Below the pieces are notes generated by a model. The model ran no database searches. It was not told the DNA's origin and saw only the letters and a program-made list of their open reading frames with translations. DNA of 64,000 nucleotides from Artocarpus heterophyllus. Taxonomy: Eukaryota > Streptophyta > Magnoliopsida > Rosales > Moraceae. Location: contig CM046338.1 in the NCBI GenBank assembly GCA_025403435.1, positions 17,297,316 through 17,361,315 of the forward strand, read 5' to 3'. Of this stretch, positions 45,555 to 58,080 are shown one piece after another (position 1 is the first letter of the stretch; every line of letters starts with the position of its first letter). A program made the position numbers and the translations under genes.

Positions 45555-46411
45555 ATGTTGCTTAATGAGTCTTTTTTTGTTTTAAAGACCTACTTACATC
45601 CTATGGCTTTTACACCATAAGGCAGCTTAACGAGATCCCAGACTCTGTTACATAGAATCCATTTTGTCTTTTATGGCACTGTACCATAAGTCAAATTCCT
45701 TAGAACTAATGGCCTGTAAAAACGTTTGAAGATCATTTTTGGCTCCAACATGTTAGTCAGACTCTTGTAGAGACACAATATAGTCACTAGGTATCACCAA
45801 TCGCCTTTCTCTAATAGATCTCATTAATGTTGCTTCTATATTCTCCTCAACAGGTTCCTATATCTATTTTTAGCTGGATCCACTATTTCTTGATCAACAA
45901 TCTATGGAACTTGAATGACTTGTTGTTGTTCATCATCCATTTGAACTCTAGACGTGTTGTATACAACAATCAATCTATCACAAAAAGTGGAAGGTTGAGC
46001 ATCTGTATGATCTTTCCCAAAAATAGTGTTCCAGGATCGATTGCTCCCACTAATTAAGTCATTCTCAAGAAATTTTGCATTCGTTAATTCTACAAATCTA
46101 CTACTATGAGATGGACAATAAAATCTATATCTTTTAGACTGCTCAACATAACCAACAAAATATCCACTTATGGTCTTTGGGTCTAGCTTCTTCTCTTATG
46201 GATTATAAACTGTTATCTCTTACAAGCATCCCTAAATGCGTACATGTCGCAAACTTGGTTTCCAACCTTTGAATAACTCAAAAGGCGTCCTTAGGATAGC
46301 CTTAGTTGGAACTCGGTTTAATATTTACACGGTTGTTTTAAGAGCTTCAGTCCACAAGAGCTCAGGAATTTTGGAGCTAGCAAGCCTACTCCATACCATG
46401 TCTAATAATAT
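45555..46411 (-). pseudogene. Copia reverse transcriptase N-terminal part and linker
   Basis: Minus-strand remnants. VWDLVKLPYGVKAIGCK is readable at about 45595-45645, with a stop where tryptophan is expected just after. Degenerate linker sequence between integrase and reverse transcriptase follows towards 46400. Confidence 0.7.
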
Positions 46412-46800
46412 TCAGTTTCTTCTTTTAACTACACCATTTTGGTCTGGAGAACCAAGCATAGTGTATTGGGCAACAATCCCATCTTCTTGAAGAAACCTAG
46501 CAAATGGACCAGAAGCTTGTCCATGCATAATATATCTACCATAGTACTCTCCACCTCTATCTAATCTCACGATCTTAATTTGTTTTCCACATTGTTTCTC
46601 TACGTTTGCTTTAAAGACCTTAAAAGCATCTAGTACTTCGTTTTTATTGTTAAGTAAGTAGAGATATATGTATCGTGAGTAGTCATCTATAAAAGTGACA
46701 AAACACCTTTGAGAGTACGCATCCATGTCTGGACTACAATATCTATATGTATGATTTCTAATAAATCAAAACTCATCTTGGCACCCTTATTTGACTTGTT
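46412..46800 (-). pseudogene. Copia integrase core
   Basis: The minus-strand frame carries the integrase core: FITF-like FVTFIDDYSRYIYLYLL, then IVRLDRGGEYYGRY and SPDQNGVVKRRN. The third catalytic residue, normally the glutamate of N-G-V-A-E-R, is lysine here, so strand transfer activity is lost. DTCVDCIKGKQTNK just upstream (about 46770-46840) is the conserved pre-integrase cysteine segment. Confidence 0.85.
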
Positions 46801-46925
46801 GGTCTGCTTACCCTTAATGCAGTCCACACAAGTATCAAATCTAGTAAAAATAAAGTACTAAATACTATGTCATTTAATAATGTCTTAATTCTTTCAATGG
46901 AGATATGTCTTAATCTCTGATACCA

Positions 46926-47960
46926 TTACATAGAGGATTTATCATTTAAAACACATCGCTTTATACTTACATTTTTATAAACATGCATAATAGTATAATT
47001 GGCATCATTTTGTAAATTAAGATGAAAAAGACCATTAGACAAAGTGTCACATCTAATAAAATCAGATTTATAAAACAAACTAAATGAAAATTCTAAAAAA
47101 TTAAAGGAATAACCAATTGATAAAAGTCTAGAAACTGAAATTAAATTTCTAGAAAAACTAGGAATATAGAATGTCTTTTCCAAATACAAAACAAGGCCAC
47201 TACTTAAGACCAGTTTGCACGTTCTTATAGCCTCCACATGTGAGCGTATCTTATTTCTAGAGCAGATGCTTTGCTCACTTTCCACTGGCTTATGTAGGTC
47301 TTGCAATCCCTACAAGGAATTGGTAACATGGATTTTAGAACCGAAGTTAATCCACCGTGTTTTATAATTAACATCAATCGTATTAGATTCATAACAAACA
47401 AATGAGAGTTGAGTACCTTTCTTATCAAGCCACTCCCAGAATTTAGAGCAGTCCTTCTTCACGTACCCCTTCTTCTTACAAAAGAAGCACTTAAACTCTT
47501 TCTTAATATCCGACTGGGCAGGAACCTTGCCTTCCCCCTTTTGCTTGGTTTGAAACTTCTTCTTATTTCCCTGGGTTCCTAGATTTAGTTTCTCTCCCTC
47601 TTCCATGATGAGTTTTCCCTTCTCCTAAACATACATGGTCAATAGCTCATTAATTGACAAGGGACCATACTCCATAGGGAGAGTGTTCAGAATGTAAGGA
47701 ACTAGGAAAGAATCAGACATGTCAACCTCAAGTATCTTTAATTGAGCCGCAATGTCCATCATGCGCATGATATGCTCACTTACGCCTTTTATATCGGTAA
47801 GCTTCAAGATAAAAACTGCATGATCAGGGTGCTTGCCAATACCTTATCTAAAGATTCAAATTGCTCATCAGTAGCCTTCAGTAATGCTCGAACATTGTCA
47901 TATTGATCAATCGAACCCTTGATCCTAGCAGAGATCTTGGTCTTTATGAACATAGCTGAA
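46926..47960 (-). pseudogene. Copia gag and protease remnants
   Basis: Fragments in minus-strand frames. The gag C-terminus at 47310-47606 holds a zinc knuckle CFFCKKKGYVKKDC, in which the histidine is replaced by tyrosine. The protease region reads WINFGSKIHVTNSL where D-S-G-A is expected, so the catalytic aspartate is lost. Gag helices at 47625-47807 include LTDIKGVSEHIMRMMDIAAQ. Frames are separated by stops. Confidence 0.85.
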
Positions 47961-48841
47961 AGGCAATTGGATCACTCCCATTTTTTATAACAATCAATAT
48001 TATCTCATGTGCTAGTCTTAGTGATACGGGGCGATATATCCTTTATGATAGCATAGTCAATGTCCATCCACCCCAAATAAAGGAAAATCATCTCCTTCTA
48101 GACTTTATAGTTATCACCCTTAAACGTGTGAATATCACATTTCATATAAGATAAATTAACATGTTGAATTACTGTAATACATCAAACATACATGCTCATG
48201 TCACAAAATTTGATGCTAATAACTGTATGTCATGTTTTGCCAATATAAATCATGCTACATAAATTATGAATCAAATGACATATAAAAACCGTCTATGGCC
48301 TAAGTTCTTAATTCATATAAATTCAAATACAACCATATGATAAAACTATTAAACTATATTCTATTTCTTAATCCCTGTGAGGAAGTTAAGGAAATAATTT
48401 AATAGTTTTTCCTAACCAATCATGTTTAATGTAATAAAATTTCTTGTGGGATAAATTTCATTATATCAAACATATTAGTTACAATTAATGTCCGTTTAAC
48501 TTCTAATTTCAATATAATCTAAGATGCTATGGCTACTCTTAAATCAATTAAAATTATACAAATCACTCAAGAGATTTAATTTTTTTATGCATAAAATATT
48601 AATCAAATTGCATGTATCAAAATACAACAACTACAAAACACATGCAAAAATAAATTATGCTTAAATTCAATAACATATCTAAAATAAATTTCCAAAATTT
48701 TATTTAAACATAAATTACAAAATTTTGAATTTCATTAAAATTAATTTTAGATTTATTAAAATTAAATTGTCTAAAATACCCAAATTGAAATTCTAAAAAA
48801 ATAAAAAAAAATTTCTTCTTTTTTTTGGCCAAAAAATTGCC

Positions 48842-49093
48842 CTAAAAATGACATGTCGTTTTGAAACAATAACAACAGGCTCGCCCCGAGTAAAACAACA
48901 TGTCGTTTTTCTCAATGAAAAATGACATGTCATTTTCTACTTAGATTGAGAAAAACGACATGTCGTTTTTTACTTAGAAAACGCAGCCTCTTCCAGAGTA
49001 AAATGACGTGTCGTTTTTCTCCATGAAAAACAACATGTCGTTTCTCTGTCAGAAAAAGCACCCTCCAAGGGCCAAAATGACATGTTGCTTTTG
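48842..49093. repeat. ACGACATGTCGT palindrome repeats in the copia leader
   Basis: Seven copies of an AAAAACGACATGTCGTTTTT-like palindrome lie between about 48844 and 49093. The copy at 48951-48970 is a perfect 20-bp palindrome. They lie in the untranslated leader between the primer-binding site (49378-49390) and gag. Spacing is irregular, about 25-55 bp. Confidence 0.8.
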
Positions 49094-49377
49094 GCCTCTG
49101 AAATAGGATTTTCAGCCTAAATTGGTTCTTCTTCACTGAATTTGACCCAAATGGGTTCAATTGCAGACCTGATTGATTCTATACCTTATGAACACCAAAA
49201 TTGACTTTTCAAAAACTCAAAAATGTTAGAAAATTAATTTCTTAATGATTTCTAATATTGGTTTCATCAAAAATCATCAAAAAAAATTTCATATACAACA
49301 AAATTTTGGGTATTTTGAAAAACTCCATTAAACTATATTCAAACATATCAAGACAAAAAAACTAAAAAAAAAACTAC

Positions 49378-49390
49378 GCTCATGATACCA
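49378..49390 (-). other. Copia primer-binding site (decayed)
   Basis: The minus strand reads TGGTATCATGAGC. It matches the initiator methionine tRNA-type site with one extra T, and lies 2 bp from the LTR at 49393. Confidence 0.75.
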
Positions 49391-49392
49391 AA

Positions 49393-49858
49393 TGTTAGAA
49401 ATTATCATATATAGAATTATGATTTTCATATATGCATGAATCCGAATTGCATAAAAAATCATCTAAATGCAGAAACATAAAAGAAAAGAAAATCTAACTT
49501 CCAGCCATTGATAAATGCATTAAGAATAAAGAATATCTCTGTAAGAATTCCTGAAGAAATTTTATCTAAAAGAAAGAGAATCTTTTAAACCTTTTGCAAT
49601 TTAGAGAAATGGTGTATTTCTGAATAACTGCAAGGCTTAGGGACCTTCTGAATTTTACGTGATAGTTATAAACACCTACTATCAGGGTGCATGTTACCTT
49701 TCATTGAAAAAAGGCATTTTTCTAAAATGTTATAATAGTTTTAAATACTCTTTGATTAACACCCTTTAAAAAATCCGTGTATATTGGACCACTTAAATTT
49801 TTTTTATTTATTATCATTTAAAAACTAAATAAATAAAATTTAATTAATTAAAATAACA
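49393..49858 (-). repeat. Copia 5' LTR (unit C)
   Basis: 466-bp LTR from TGTTAGAAATTATC to AAAATAACA, homologous to 38810-39258 with many differences. It is followed by the TCTTT duplication. Confidence 0.9.
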
Positions 49859-50205
49859 TCTTTCTATATATACAAGAACTGCATTTGCCTTCCCCCTAAT
49901 CCCACACAAAAGAAAAACTATAGGTGCTGAAAAATCCATGAAATGCTCTTTGAGTCTTCATTTTGCATTGATTCAAGGTGCTAACATCTTTCTTTTAGAA
50001 AACCAATTAAATTTATTTTTATTTATTTGTTATCATTTAAAAACTAAATAAATAATAATAAATAAATTAAAATAACATCTTTCTGTACATACAAGAACTA
50101 CATTTTCCTTCCCCCTAATCCCACGCAAAAGAAAAACTACAGGTGTTGAAAAATCCATGAGATGCTCTTTGAGTCTTCATTTTGCATTGACTGAAGGTAT
50201 TATCA
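49795..50205. repeat. Tandem duplication of LTR tail plus flank
   Basis: About 80 bp of LTR tail (TTATCATTTAAAAACTAAATAAAT...AAAATAACA) plus about 130 bp of flank (TCTTTCT...ACAAGAACT...CCTTCCCCCTAATCCCAC...GAGTCTTCATTTTGCATTGA) occur twice in a row, at about 49795-49985 and 50008-50200. Unit A has one flank copy, so this duplication happened after the copia insertion. Confidence 0.8.
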
Positions 50206-50372
50206 CTCATCCCAAGTCCATTGACCTGCATGTATATGTGAGATGATTAAGTCATAATCTCAAACAGCAAACATAGACATAAGGCTTTATTTATGTGAAA
50301 ACCAACACTACGATTCCAGTAATCATTCCTAAGAGTTGTAGGACTTTAAGATATCCCTTCTTTTCCCAAAAA

Positions 50373-52804
50373 ATGAGAAAAATCATTTGCCAAAATCAGT
50401 TCCTCATGGTTTACCTCATTTCAGTTTGCTTCGTTGTTTCGCATTCTCTTCTTGCCTTTAGATGCCGCTCTGACCAAAGCTTTGCTTTGCTGCGGCTGAA
50501 TCGAGAGTCTACAATTCAGAGGCCTTTATTTGGTGATGCGTCTGAGCTAGTGAACATGGATACTTGGACAGAAAATAGTGATTGCTGTTTATAGGATGGT
50601 GTGACATGCAATATGTCAACTGGTCGTGTGATAAGCCTAGACTTAAGCAAAAGTGGGCTTCAAGGGCCTTTCTCCTCTAACAGCAGCCTCTTCAGCTTGG
50701 ACCAACTCGAAGGACTCAATCTCGCCTTCAACAACTTCAACTATTCTAGAATTCCAATCAAGTTTAGTCAGCTTTCAAGGTTAACTCATCTCAGTCTCTT
50801 TAACTCCAAGTTCTCTGGGAACATCACTTCAAAATTCTCATTGTTGATGGATTTGGTTTCACTTAATCTTTCTAGAAACTACTTATTTTCCAGTTTGCAA
50901 GACATGAAAACCCTTGTCCAAAATATGACAAATTTAACGGAACTCCACCTAGATGATGTCAAATTTGATTCATCAGTACCCAAATCCCTAGTAAATTTAT
51001 CTTCGTTGACACATCTCTCTCTTAGTGGATGCAATCTGAAAGTCGAGTTTCCACAAGATATCTTCCAATTGCCTCATATTCAAGCCATCATTGTGTCATA
51101 CAACTATGATCTTATTATTGTTCTTCCCCCGTTTGAGTCTGGTAGCTTTCTATGGTTGTTGGATCTTTCCTTTGCAAACTTTTCGAGGAAATACCCAATT
51201 CAATTGGAAAGCTTAAGTCCTTGAATAATTTAGATCTCCAACACTACGAACTCTTAAGGGCTATTCCATCTTGGGTTGGGAATCTGAATCAACTCACATT
51301 TCTTGACTTATCATACAACAGATTTAACAGTTATCTTCTAGTTACATTGCGGAACCTTTCTCAGCTCAGGTATCTTGACCTCTTAAACAACAAGTTTGAC
51401 AATCAATTTCCATCTATGCTAGAAAATCCCTCCTAACTCACATATATAGGCCTCTATCTAACGACGTCAATGGTTCTCTTCCATTGACATTGGGCAAAAA
51501 TCTTCCAAAGCTCACTGTTCTTAAGCTTGGTTCTAATCAATTTAGTGGTCGAATTCAATCTTCCATGGGGAACCTTACCCAACTAAGCTATGTGGACCTT
51601 TCTGATAACCTATTCAATGGAAATTTTCCAATATCATTGGAAAATTTAAACCAACTTCCCTCGTTGGATCTCTCAGAAAATCAATTTGCAGGTCCAATTC
51701 CATGATCAAACTAAACTTGTCTGGGAATTTATACATTGGAGTTGTTCCTCCTTTGTTCACGGTACTTTATCTGAAGTGCTTATTACTGGATGACAACCAA
51801 TTTATAGGCCCTTTCAGTATCAAGAATATTTTGCAAACCTGAGAGGTCTTTTGCTTCAGTTCAATATTTTAACGCGCTATTTTGAGTTTGATATCTTCTG
51901 CGAGCTTCGTGTTCTCAACTCGTCCCATAACAGATTGACAGGAACTCTTCCCAAATGTTTTGCTAGCTCTCTCTCAAGTAAACATAGAGGGCAACAAGTT
52001 TCATGGGAGCATACTAAAAATTTGTACAGAAGAATGCAACTTGGAATGGTTGATCCTTGGCCAAAACCAATTAAAAGGGAAGCTTCCACCATCATTGATC
52101 AAATACAAAGGATTAAGAGCACTAGATCTGGCAAAAAACCAATTGCAAGATACATTTTCCTTTTTCTTACAGGCATTACTAAAGTTGGTCATACTTACAT
52201 TAAGATCTAACAAATTCTATGGGCCTATATGGGTTTTTGGTAAATTTTGGGGCTTTGTAGATTTGCATGTTTTTGACTTTGGAGATCTTTCATTAGAACA
52301 CTTTGCAAATTGGAGTGCCATGACAGGTGCTACATATGTTCAAGAACTGGGTAAATGGAAAACTCCGATTGCTTACCATCAACACTTGACGACTTTTAAG
52401 GATGACTTTGATGGAAATATGTATCTGCGAAACTAATTGACCGTCTACAAGACCATTGATCTATCAAACAACAGATTTCATGGCAAAGTTCTAGATAGCA
52501 TGGGTGAGATCTCATCTCTACTACTACTCAACTTGTCATCCCTTTATCTCTTACGAATGTGGCTTGGCTTGAAGCAGTAGATCTCTCCGCAAACAATCTC
52601 TCCAGAAGAACGCCAGAGCAATTCATTTCTCTTTACTTTCTTTCACCTCTAAACATCTCATACAACCAACTAATGGGGCCGATACCACATGGCCACCAAT
52701 TTGATATATTTAACAATGAATCTTACATGGGAAACTTGAAATTATGTGGCTTTCCATTGTCCCGTGAATCTAAGAACTCTGAAAAAACTGGTTTTTTGTC
52801 ATAG
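50373..52804 (+). pseudogene. LRR receptor-like protein (RLP) pseudogene, copy C
   Basis: Paralogue of 6105-8600. ATG 50373 opens a signal peptide (MRKIICQNQFLMVYLISVCF) and the LRR N-terminal cap, which is open to NSDCCL where a TAG (50593-50595) interrupts CCL-DGVTC. LRRs continue to 51224 (for example LDLSKSGLQGPF, LNLAFNNFNYSRIP), then frame changes near 51200, a stop near 51434, further shifts and stops to 52436, and a final piece 52559-52804 with ISYNQLMGPIPHGHQF and LCGFPLSRES. No transmembrane or cytoplasmic tail is seen. The lesions differ from copy A (which has TGA at about 6230 but an intact CCLWDG), so several arose independently after duplication. Confidence 0.87.
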
Positions 52805-53534
52805 AAAGGAATTAATGAAGCATGTTTTAGAAGAAAGTTTCTAAGAGGAAAGTTTGATGATGAATGTTTTAATGTTTTGTGAGTTAATGTTTGAACTTAC
52901 TGAGCATATGCTTATTATAAGTTCCTTCATGCTGTAGATAGTTCTACAAAAAACCAGTTTGACTCGTTGAAGGGCTTAGTGCTACAGTAAATAGATGCAA
53001 AGATTTAGATATGAATATCACTATAAGAAGTCTTTTGCTGGTAAAGAAAAATTTTTATACTGTTTGGAATAGCGTTTGAAAAGTTTTAAGAAAAGAAAAG
53101 TTTCATAAAGAATGTTTAGGATGTTTACATTGCAACGGGAGTCGCACCAGTTTTTAAAGTATGTTTAAGAAAAAAAAATTATCCAACATTTTCTTATTAA
53201 GTAAATAAGATTAATGTTTTTAAAAGTATATTTAAAGTTGAGAAACAATATTTTAAGAAAGTTAAGTGACGGCCTAATAGTAAACCAATAGAAACACAAG
53301 ACACAAAAGCTCCAAAAGATGAAGCATGCACACGCATAGCCAAAAAAAGTGAAAAAAAAAAAAACAATAATCAAAGGTACAAAATGAAGACGGAATTCAA
53401 GGCAACAAATAAATAATCTAAACATTAGAGCAAAATGTGGTTTAGAAGATGCTTAAAAGAGGCAATTTCTTAGAAAATTAGCTGTCATATCCTATGGGGA
53501 AGGGAGAACTTCACGTTTCAGAAATCTATACCGT
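52805..53534. other. Spacer between RLP pseudogene and CACTA remnant, unit C
   Basis: Matches 8601-9339. AT-rich with a poly-A run near 53350. No gene seen. Confidence 0.6.
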
Positions 53535-56210
53535 GACTTAAATGACGGTTTTTTATAAACCATCGTTTGAAATAAACATTAGATGATGGTTTCCAATAAA
53601 CCTTCATCTAATTTCCCATTTTTAATATCTTTTCAAAGCGCTAATATCGTAACCAGTCTTATCCCTTTCCCTCTAAGCCTCCTCTGTGGCCTTACCCTGC
53701 CTCCATCACCTCTCCCCACTTCTATTGCCTCCACTGCCTTGCCTCGTCTCCGACTCCTCACCTCACCTTAGTCACCTCCATCGCCTCACCTGGCCTCGCC
53801 TCCCTCGCATTCATCGCTGTCCCTTTACCTTGCAATATTGAGTTTGGTATCACTACAAGAAAAACTACATTTAACGACATATTATTAACGACATGTAGTT
53901 TTTGAATGTTGTTGAAAAGTACATACAACGACATCTCCAACAAACATGTCATTAATTACATTTGAAACAATAATTAACGACATCTATATCGACGTCGTCT
54001 TAAAGGTCTCCTTTTAACGACAATAGTTTAGTGTCATTAAATTATTTAACGACAAGTAAGAGATGTCGTCAAAGCCTTGAAGATTCTACAACACCCCTTA
54101 TAGACGACATCTTGACCAACTTGTCGTTAAATAATTTAATGACACTAAACTATTGTCGTTAAAAAGAGATCTTTAAGACGACATCTATATAGATGTCGTT
54201 AATTACTGTTTTAAATGTCGTTAACGGCATCTTTGTTGGAGATATCGTTGTATGTACTTTTTAACAACATTCAAAAACTATATGTCGTTAATAATGTGTC
54301 GTTAAATTTAGTTTTTCTTGTAGTGTATGTTTCTTTTTAATTTTATTTTTTTATCTAGTTACTTTTTATATATATTTTTGTTTTGTTTGGTTATAACTTA
54401 TTTGTATAATATGTTATGAAATTGAAATTGATTGGTTTTGGGTATATTAGTTTTAAATTTATTTTGTTATCTAACTAATTGGGTTTAATTTATGTTTTGC
54501 AAGTGGATATTGCTTGAAATTACTTTTAAATTATTTGAATAATTTGTTATGAGATTGAACTTAATTGATTTTGGGTATGTTAGTTTTAGGTCGGAGGGTT
54601 GCTTTGTAGAAAATTGCATAGCCAAAGAAGTCATAGAATTTTGCTTGGAATACTTGTCTAATGTCGAAGCAATTAGTTTGCCAAGGAAGGTTAAATTAAG
54701 CCGAAAGCAATGTCTACTAGTGCTCCATAGTTTGTTTCTCTCGAGGATAAGAGCAAGCAAGTCTTCATGTTTTACACAATACTCGTAATTGAACCATTCG
54801 TAGAGGTCCACATGAAGGAAATAAAAGATACAAATCCCAAAAGAGGAAAGAATGAGAAATGGTTGAAAGATGAACATAACCACACTCTAAGAGAGTGGAT
54901 ATGAGCACATCTATGTAACAAGTCTCATGAGTTTTGAAGCAAAGATGTCTCGGTAGACTTGTTTAAGTTCGCCAAATTGCTCACGGTCATGAGATATACT
55001 TTCTATTCAATAAATTGGTTATAACTTTTACACTTATGAAAGAGATGGGAAGCACTCGGTCCAAAATAGTAGTATATGTCTTTGTGCCGATTCCAAAATA
55101 GTAGTATATGTCTTTTCCTTTGCAAAAGACAAGAATCTCTTGTATAGAACAATGACCTACTATGATTATATTGATGACATATGGGAACTTGACTATTGCG
55201 GACTTAGGGTGATTCTTTTTAATCGCAAATGGACCGACAATAACTACATAAAAGTTGATAACGATGACATTATGGTAGTAAACTTTAGAAGATTGGGTTA
55301 CACAAATGATCCGTTCATCATGGCATCGTAAGCTAAACAAATCTTCTACACCACCAATCCTAAAGATTTGGAATTGTCATTAGTCGCGTCAATAAAGCTA
55401 AGAGCAATGATTGATGGCGATAATGATAATGACAAATGCTATGATATTCCATCTTTTGACAAAAGATTGCCATTAGTAGAGGAGGTTGATGTTTTTGATG
55501 GTGACGACTCACACTTAGTCCATTTAAATTTGGAATGGAATTGTATTGATAACACTAATAAATGTAAGATGAAAAGTAATCATGTACGATTTATTGTATT
55601 TTTTATTCAACTATTTCATAGATTGTTTTATTTGTATTTTATTATGTTGTATTTCATTTTTTAAATGTTGTATCGCATTTTACTTTGTTGTATTTTTAGT
55701 TGAAGTATCATTTCATTGCATAAGCTATAATTAATGTGAAAGTTTATTGAATTACTTTTATAATTGCGTATAAGTTGCTATTTTTTTTATTTAATTTATA
55801 GTTTTTTTAAATATTTTACTTGTTATAATTATTTGTTTTTTAAGTGTGGAATATAATAACTAAAATAAGTGAATTGTGACACAAATGAATAGAATAATGG
55901 AATATTAGGCCACCAGTGGAAAAAAAGTCCAAAACAATGTTTTCCTTTTCAAGTATAGAGATTAGACGACGGTTTATTTGTAAACTATCATCTAAAATAC
56001 AACTATAGATGATGGTTTTAGGTAGAAACCATTGTCTAAAGTCAGCTATTTGTGCCTCTTGGTGGCCCAAGTGGATATTAGACAACACTTTATAACTGTC
56101 GTTTAATATCCACCACCTATTACGTCACCGGATTAAACGACGCTTTAGCTGACCATTATTTAATTTTTAGACGATGATTTTTAACCTTTTCCAATGTACT
56201 ATCTATACTT
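53535..56210 (+). mobile_element. Degenerate CACTA TNP2 remnant with nested MITE, copy C
   Basis: The fullest copy of the element at 9340 and 23322. The left subterminal part (ATGACGGTTTTTTATAAACC, TAGATGATGGTTTCC) is followed by the MITE at 53851-54325, then TNP2 C-terminal fragments. These are EVHMKEIKDTNPKRGKNEKW near 54810-54865, and a DUF4216-like piece at 55140-55331 with DIWELDYCG and NFRRLGYTNDPFIMAS, continuing at 55368-55570 after a stop. The right subterminal part lies at 55965-56180. It has no intact transposase. Confidence 0.78.
53851..54325. mobile_element. CACTA-type foldback MITE (475 bp)
   Basis: It begins CACTACAAGAAAAACTA and ends TAGTTTTTCTTGTAGTG, perfect inverted ends, with a 3-bp TAT duplication (53848-53850, 54326-54328). 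Both features are typical of CACTA elements. Most of the interior is an inverted repeat packed with AACGACA/TGTCGTT motifs, and it has no coding capacity. Unit A has the empty site GGTATG at 9677-9679. Confidence 0.95.
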
Positions 56211-56220
56211 GTGGAAATCA

Positions 56221-58080
56221 CAAAGGGAGAAGAAATACAATCAGCAATTGTGTTGTTGCATATATGGGCAGAACACGAAATGGAGGCTTGAAGTTCTAGA
56301 AAATAAAGGACGAGTTTAAGGCGAATTAAAATATTTTCTTAAAGGTTTTATTTTTCTTTACTTATCAAAGTTGCTAATGAGTTTAACGACAAATCACACC
56401 TAAGATACAACAAACTCTTGAACATAATATTTAATAATAATATTGCATTCTAGAATAAGAAATGAAACTTGTAAAATCTTAAAAATTAAATAAATGACAA
56501 GGGTGCTATTTCATGAACCGATACAACCAATGTAATCTATGCAACTGATCACATATAAAGGTACCTTTTCATTTTAATGGCATCTCTTTATGCAGTATCA
56601 CATCTATTGCAATGTATATGACCATTACTAATATGTATTTAGCTTTGTATGAAAACATGCAATCAAGTAGCACATTGCTTCGAAACAATTTTCAATCACA
56701 TAATAGTTCAAATGACATCTCTCTGGATTGGCACTGCGACACCATCTTTCAAGCATTGCAGCGCTGTGTGTACTACACTGCTAAAATGTGACTAGCACCA
56801 GGATGCTGCTTATTCAGCGTTTGGGCGACCTAGGCACTATATACCAAATGCCGAGGTGCTGGGTTCTTTGACCCAAAAATGTTGTTTACTAATCTCAAGG
56901 CCACGGCCTCAATTCTTAGTGTTGCGGTGCGACATACAGATGCAAAATATACTAAAAATGTGCATCTTCATGTTCTCTAGTGTGATCATTGATCTTATAC
57001 ATGTGACAAATGCCACGGTGTGACATACCGATGCAAAATATACTGAAAATGTGCATTTTCATGCTCTCTAGTGTGATCATTGATTTATACATGTGACAAA
57101 TGCAACAGTATGACATACCCATGCAAAATATACTCAAAATGTGCATTTTCATGTTCTCTAGTGTGATCATTGATCTTATACATGTGACAAATGTTACGGT
57201 GTGACATACCGATGCAAAATATACTAAAAATGTATATTTTCATGTTCTCTTGTGTGATCATTGATCTTACACATGTGACAGACATCTTAAAATCCCTCCT
57301 ACAAATTGTATGGAAGGTCTCTCTCATTCTCACTCAGCATTTCAATAGTTATGTAAGGAGACTCTTACACAAAAAAAGATAATGAAAGCAACAAAGGAAA
57401 TTAATTGAAAGAGAAATTAAATAATGTGAAAAGATAGCTCATAATACGAGCATGTGTGCACAAAATATTTTGTGCAACTTTTATAACGTCAACCATTAGA
57501 TTTCATCTAGATGGTGAATTAATGAGCACCACTGGTAGTGTGTCTAGAGGGAACACTACCATATTTTCTCAAAAAATAGAAAAAGAAATAATGAAAAATC
57601 AAGACATCAACAATGTTATAGGGTATTGGTAGTGTTGAATCTACACAATAACAGAGGGTGGATCCCTCAATATAAAACTCACATGTGAGGCTCACTTTTT
57701 ATTAAGTGTAGTATTTAGTATCGGTGATGCTCCCAAGCATTTTTCGTTTTGTAAAAGAAAAATTTTTATGCACAAAAAAAAAAGAAATGACATAAAATTA
57801 GTTGCTATGAGGATAGAATGGTATAAATCCAAGATTTTAGGTGCTTTTGAAACTGATGGTTTAATGATATGTTAATTTATGTAAGTAATTTAAACGAAAT
57901 TGGTTGATCTCCTTTTCAATCAATATATTGTTAAGAAAATTCTAAAGCATAATAAAGGAGTTTTATTCGCACCGTTAAACAATATCGATATACATTATAT
58001 GGTCGCAAGAAGACACTTATGTAAAAGAACAAGATAAGAGAGCTTATGACAATAGTTTCAATTTAACCCCTAAAGGATAT
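56221..58080. other. Downstream flank of BBE-like gene 3
   Basis: No gene seen. It matches 25211-27077 closely, including the 91-bp repeat. Confidence 0.6.
56931..57293. repeat. Four-copy 91-bp tandem repeat, unit C
   Basis: Units start at 56931, 57022, 57112 and 57203 with GACATAC(A/C)GATGCAAAATA. Same array as 25926-26289; one unit is 1 bp shorter. Confidence 0.9.

Larger units (their letters stand above)
38810..49858 (-). mobile_element. Ty1/copia element with nested solo LTRs (complete ends, decayed coding)
   Basis: Minus-oriented copia bounded by LTRs 38810-39258 and 49393-49858 and by a TCTTT duplication (38805-38809, 49859-49863). Unit A shows the empty TCTTT site at 5813-5817. The order from right to left is LTR, primer-binding site, leader, gag, protease, integrase, reverse transcriptase, RNase H, polypurine tract, LTR, as expected for copia. 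The two LTRs have clearly diverged and the genes carry many stops and lost catalytic residues, so the insertion is old. The reverse transcriptase is split by a solo LTR at 40913-45549. Confidence 0.93.
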
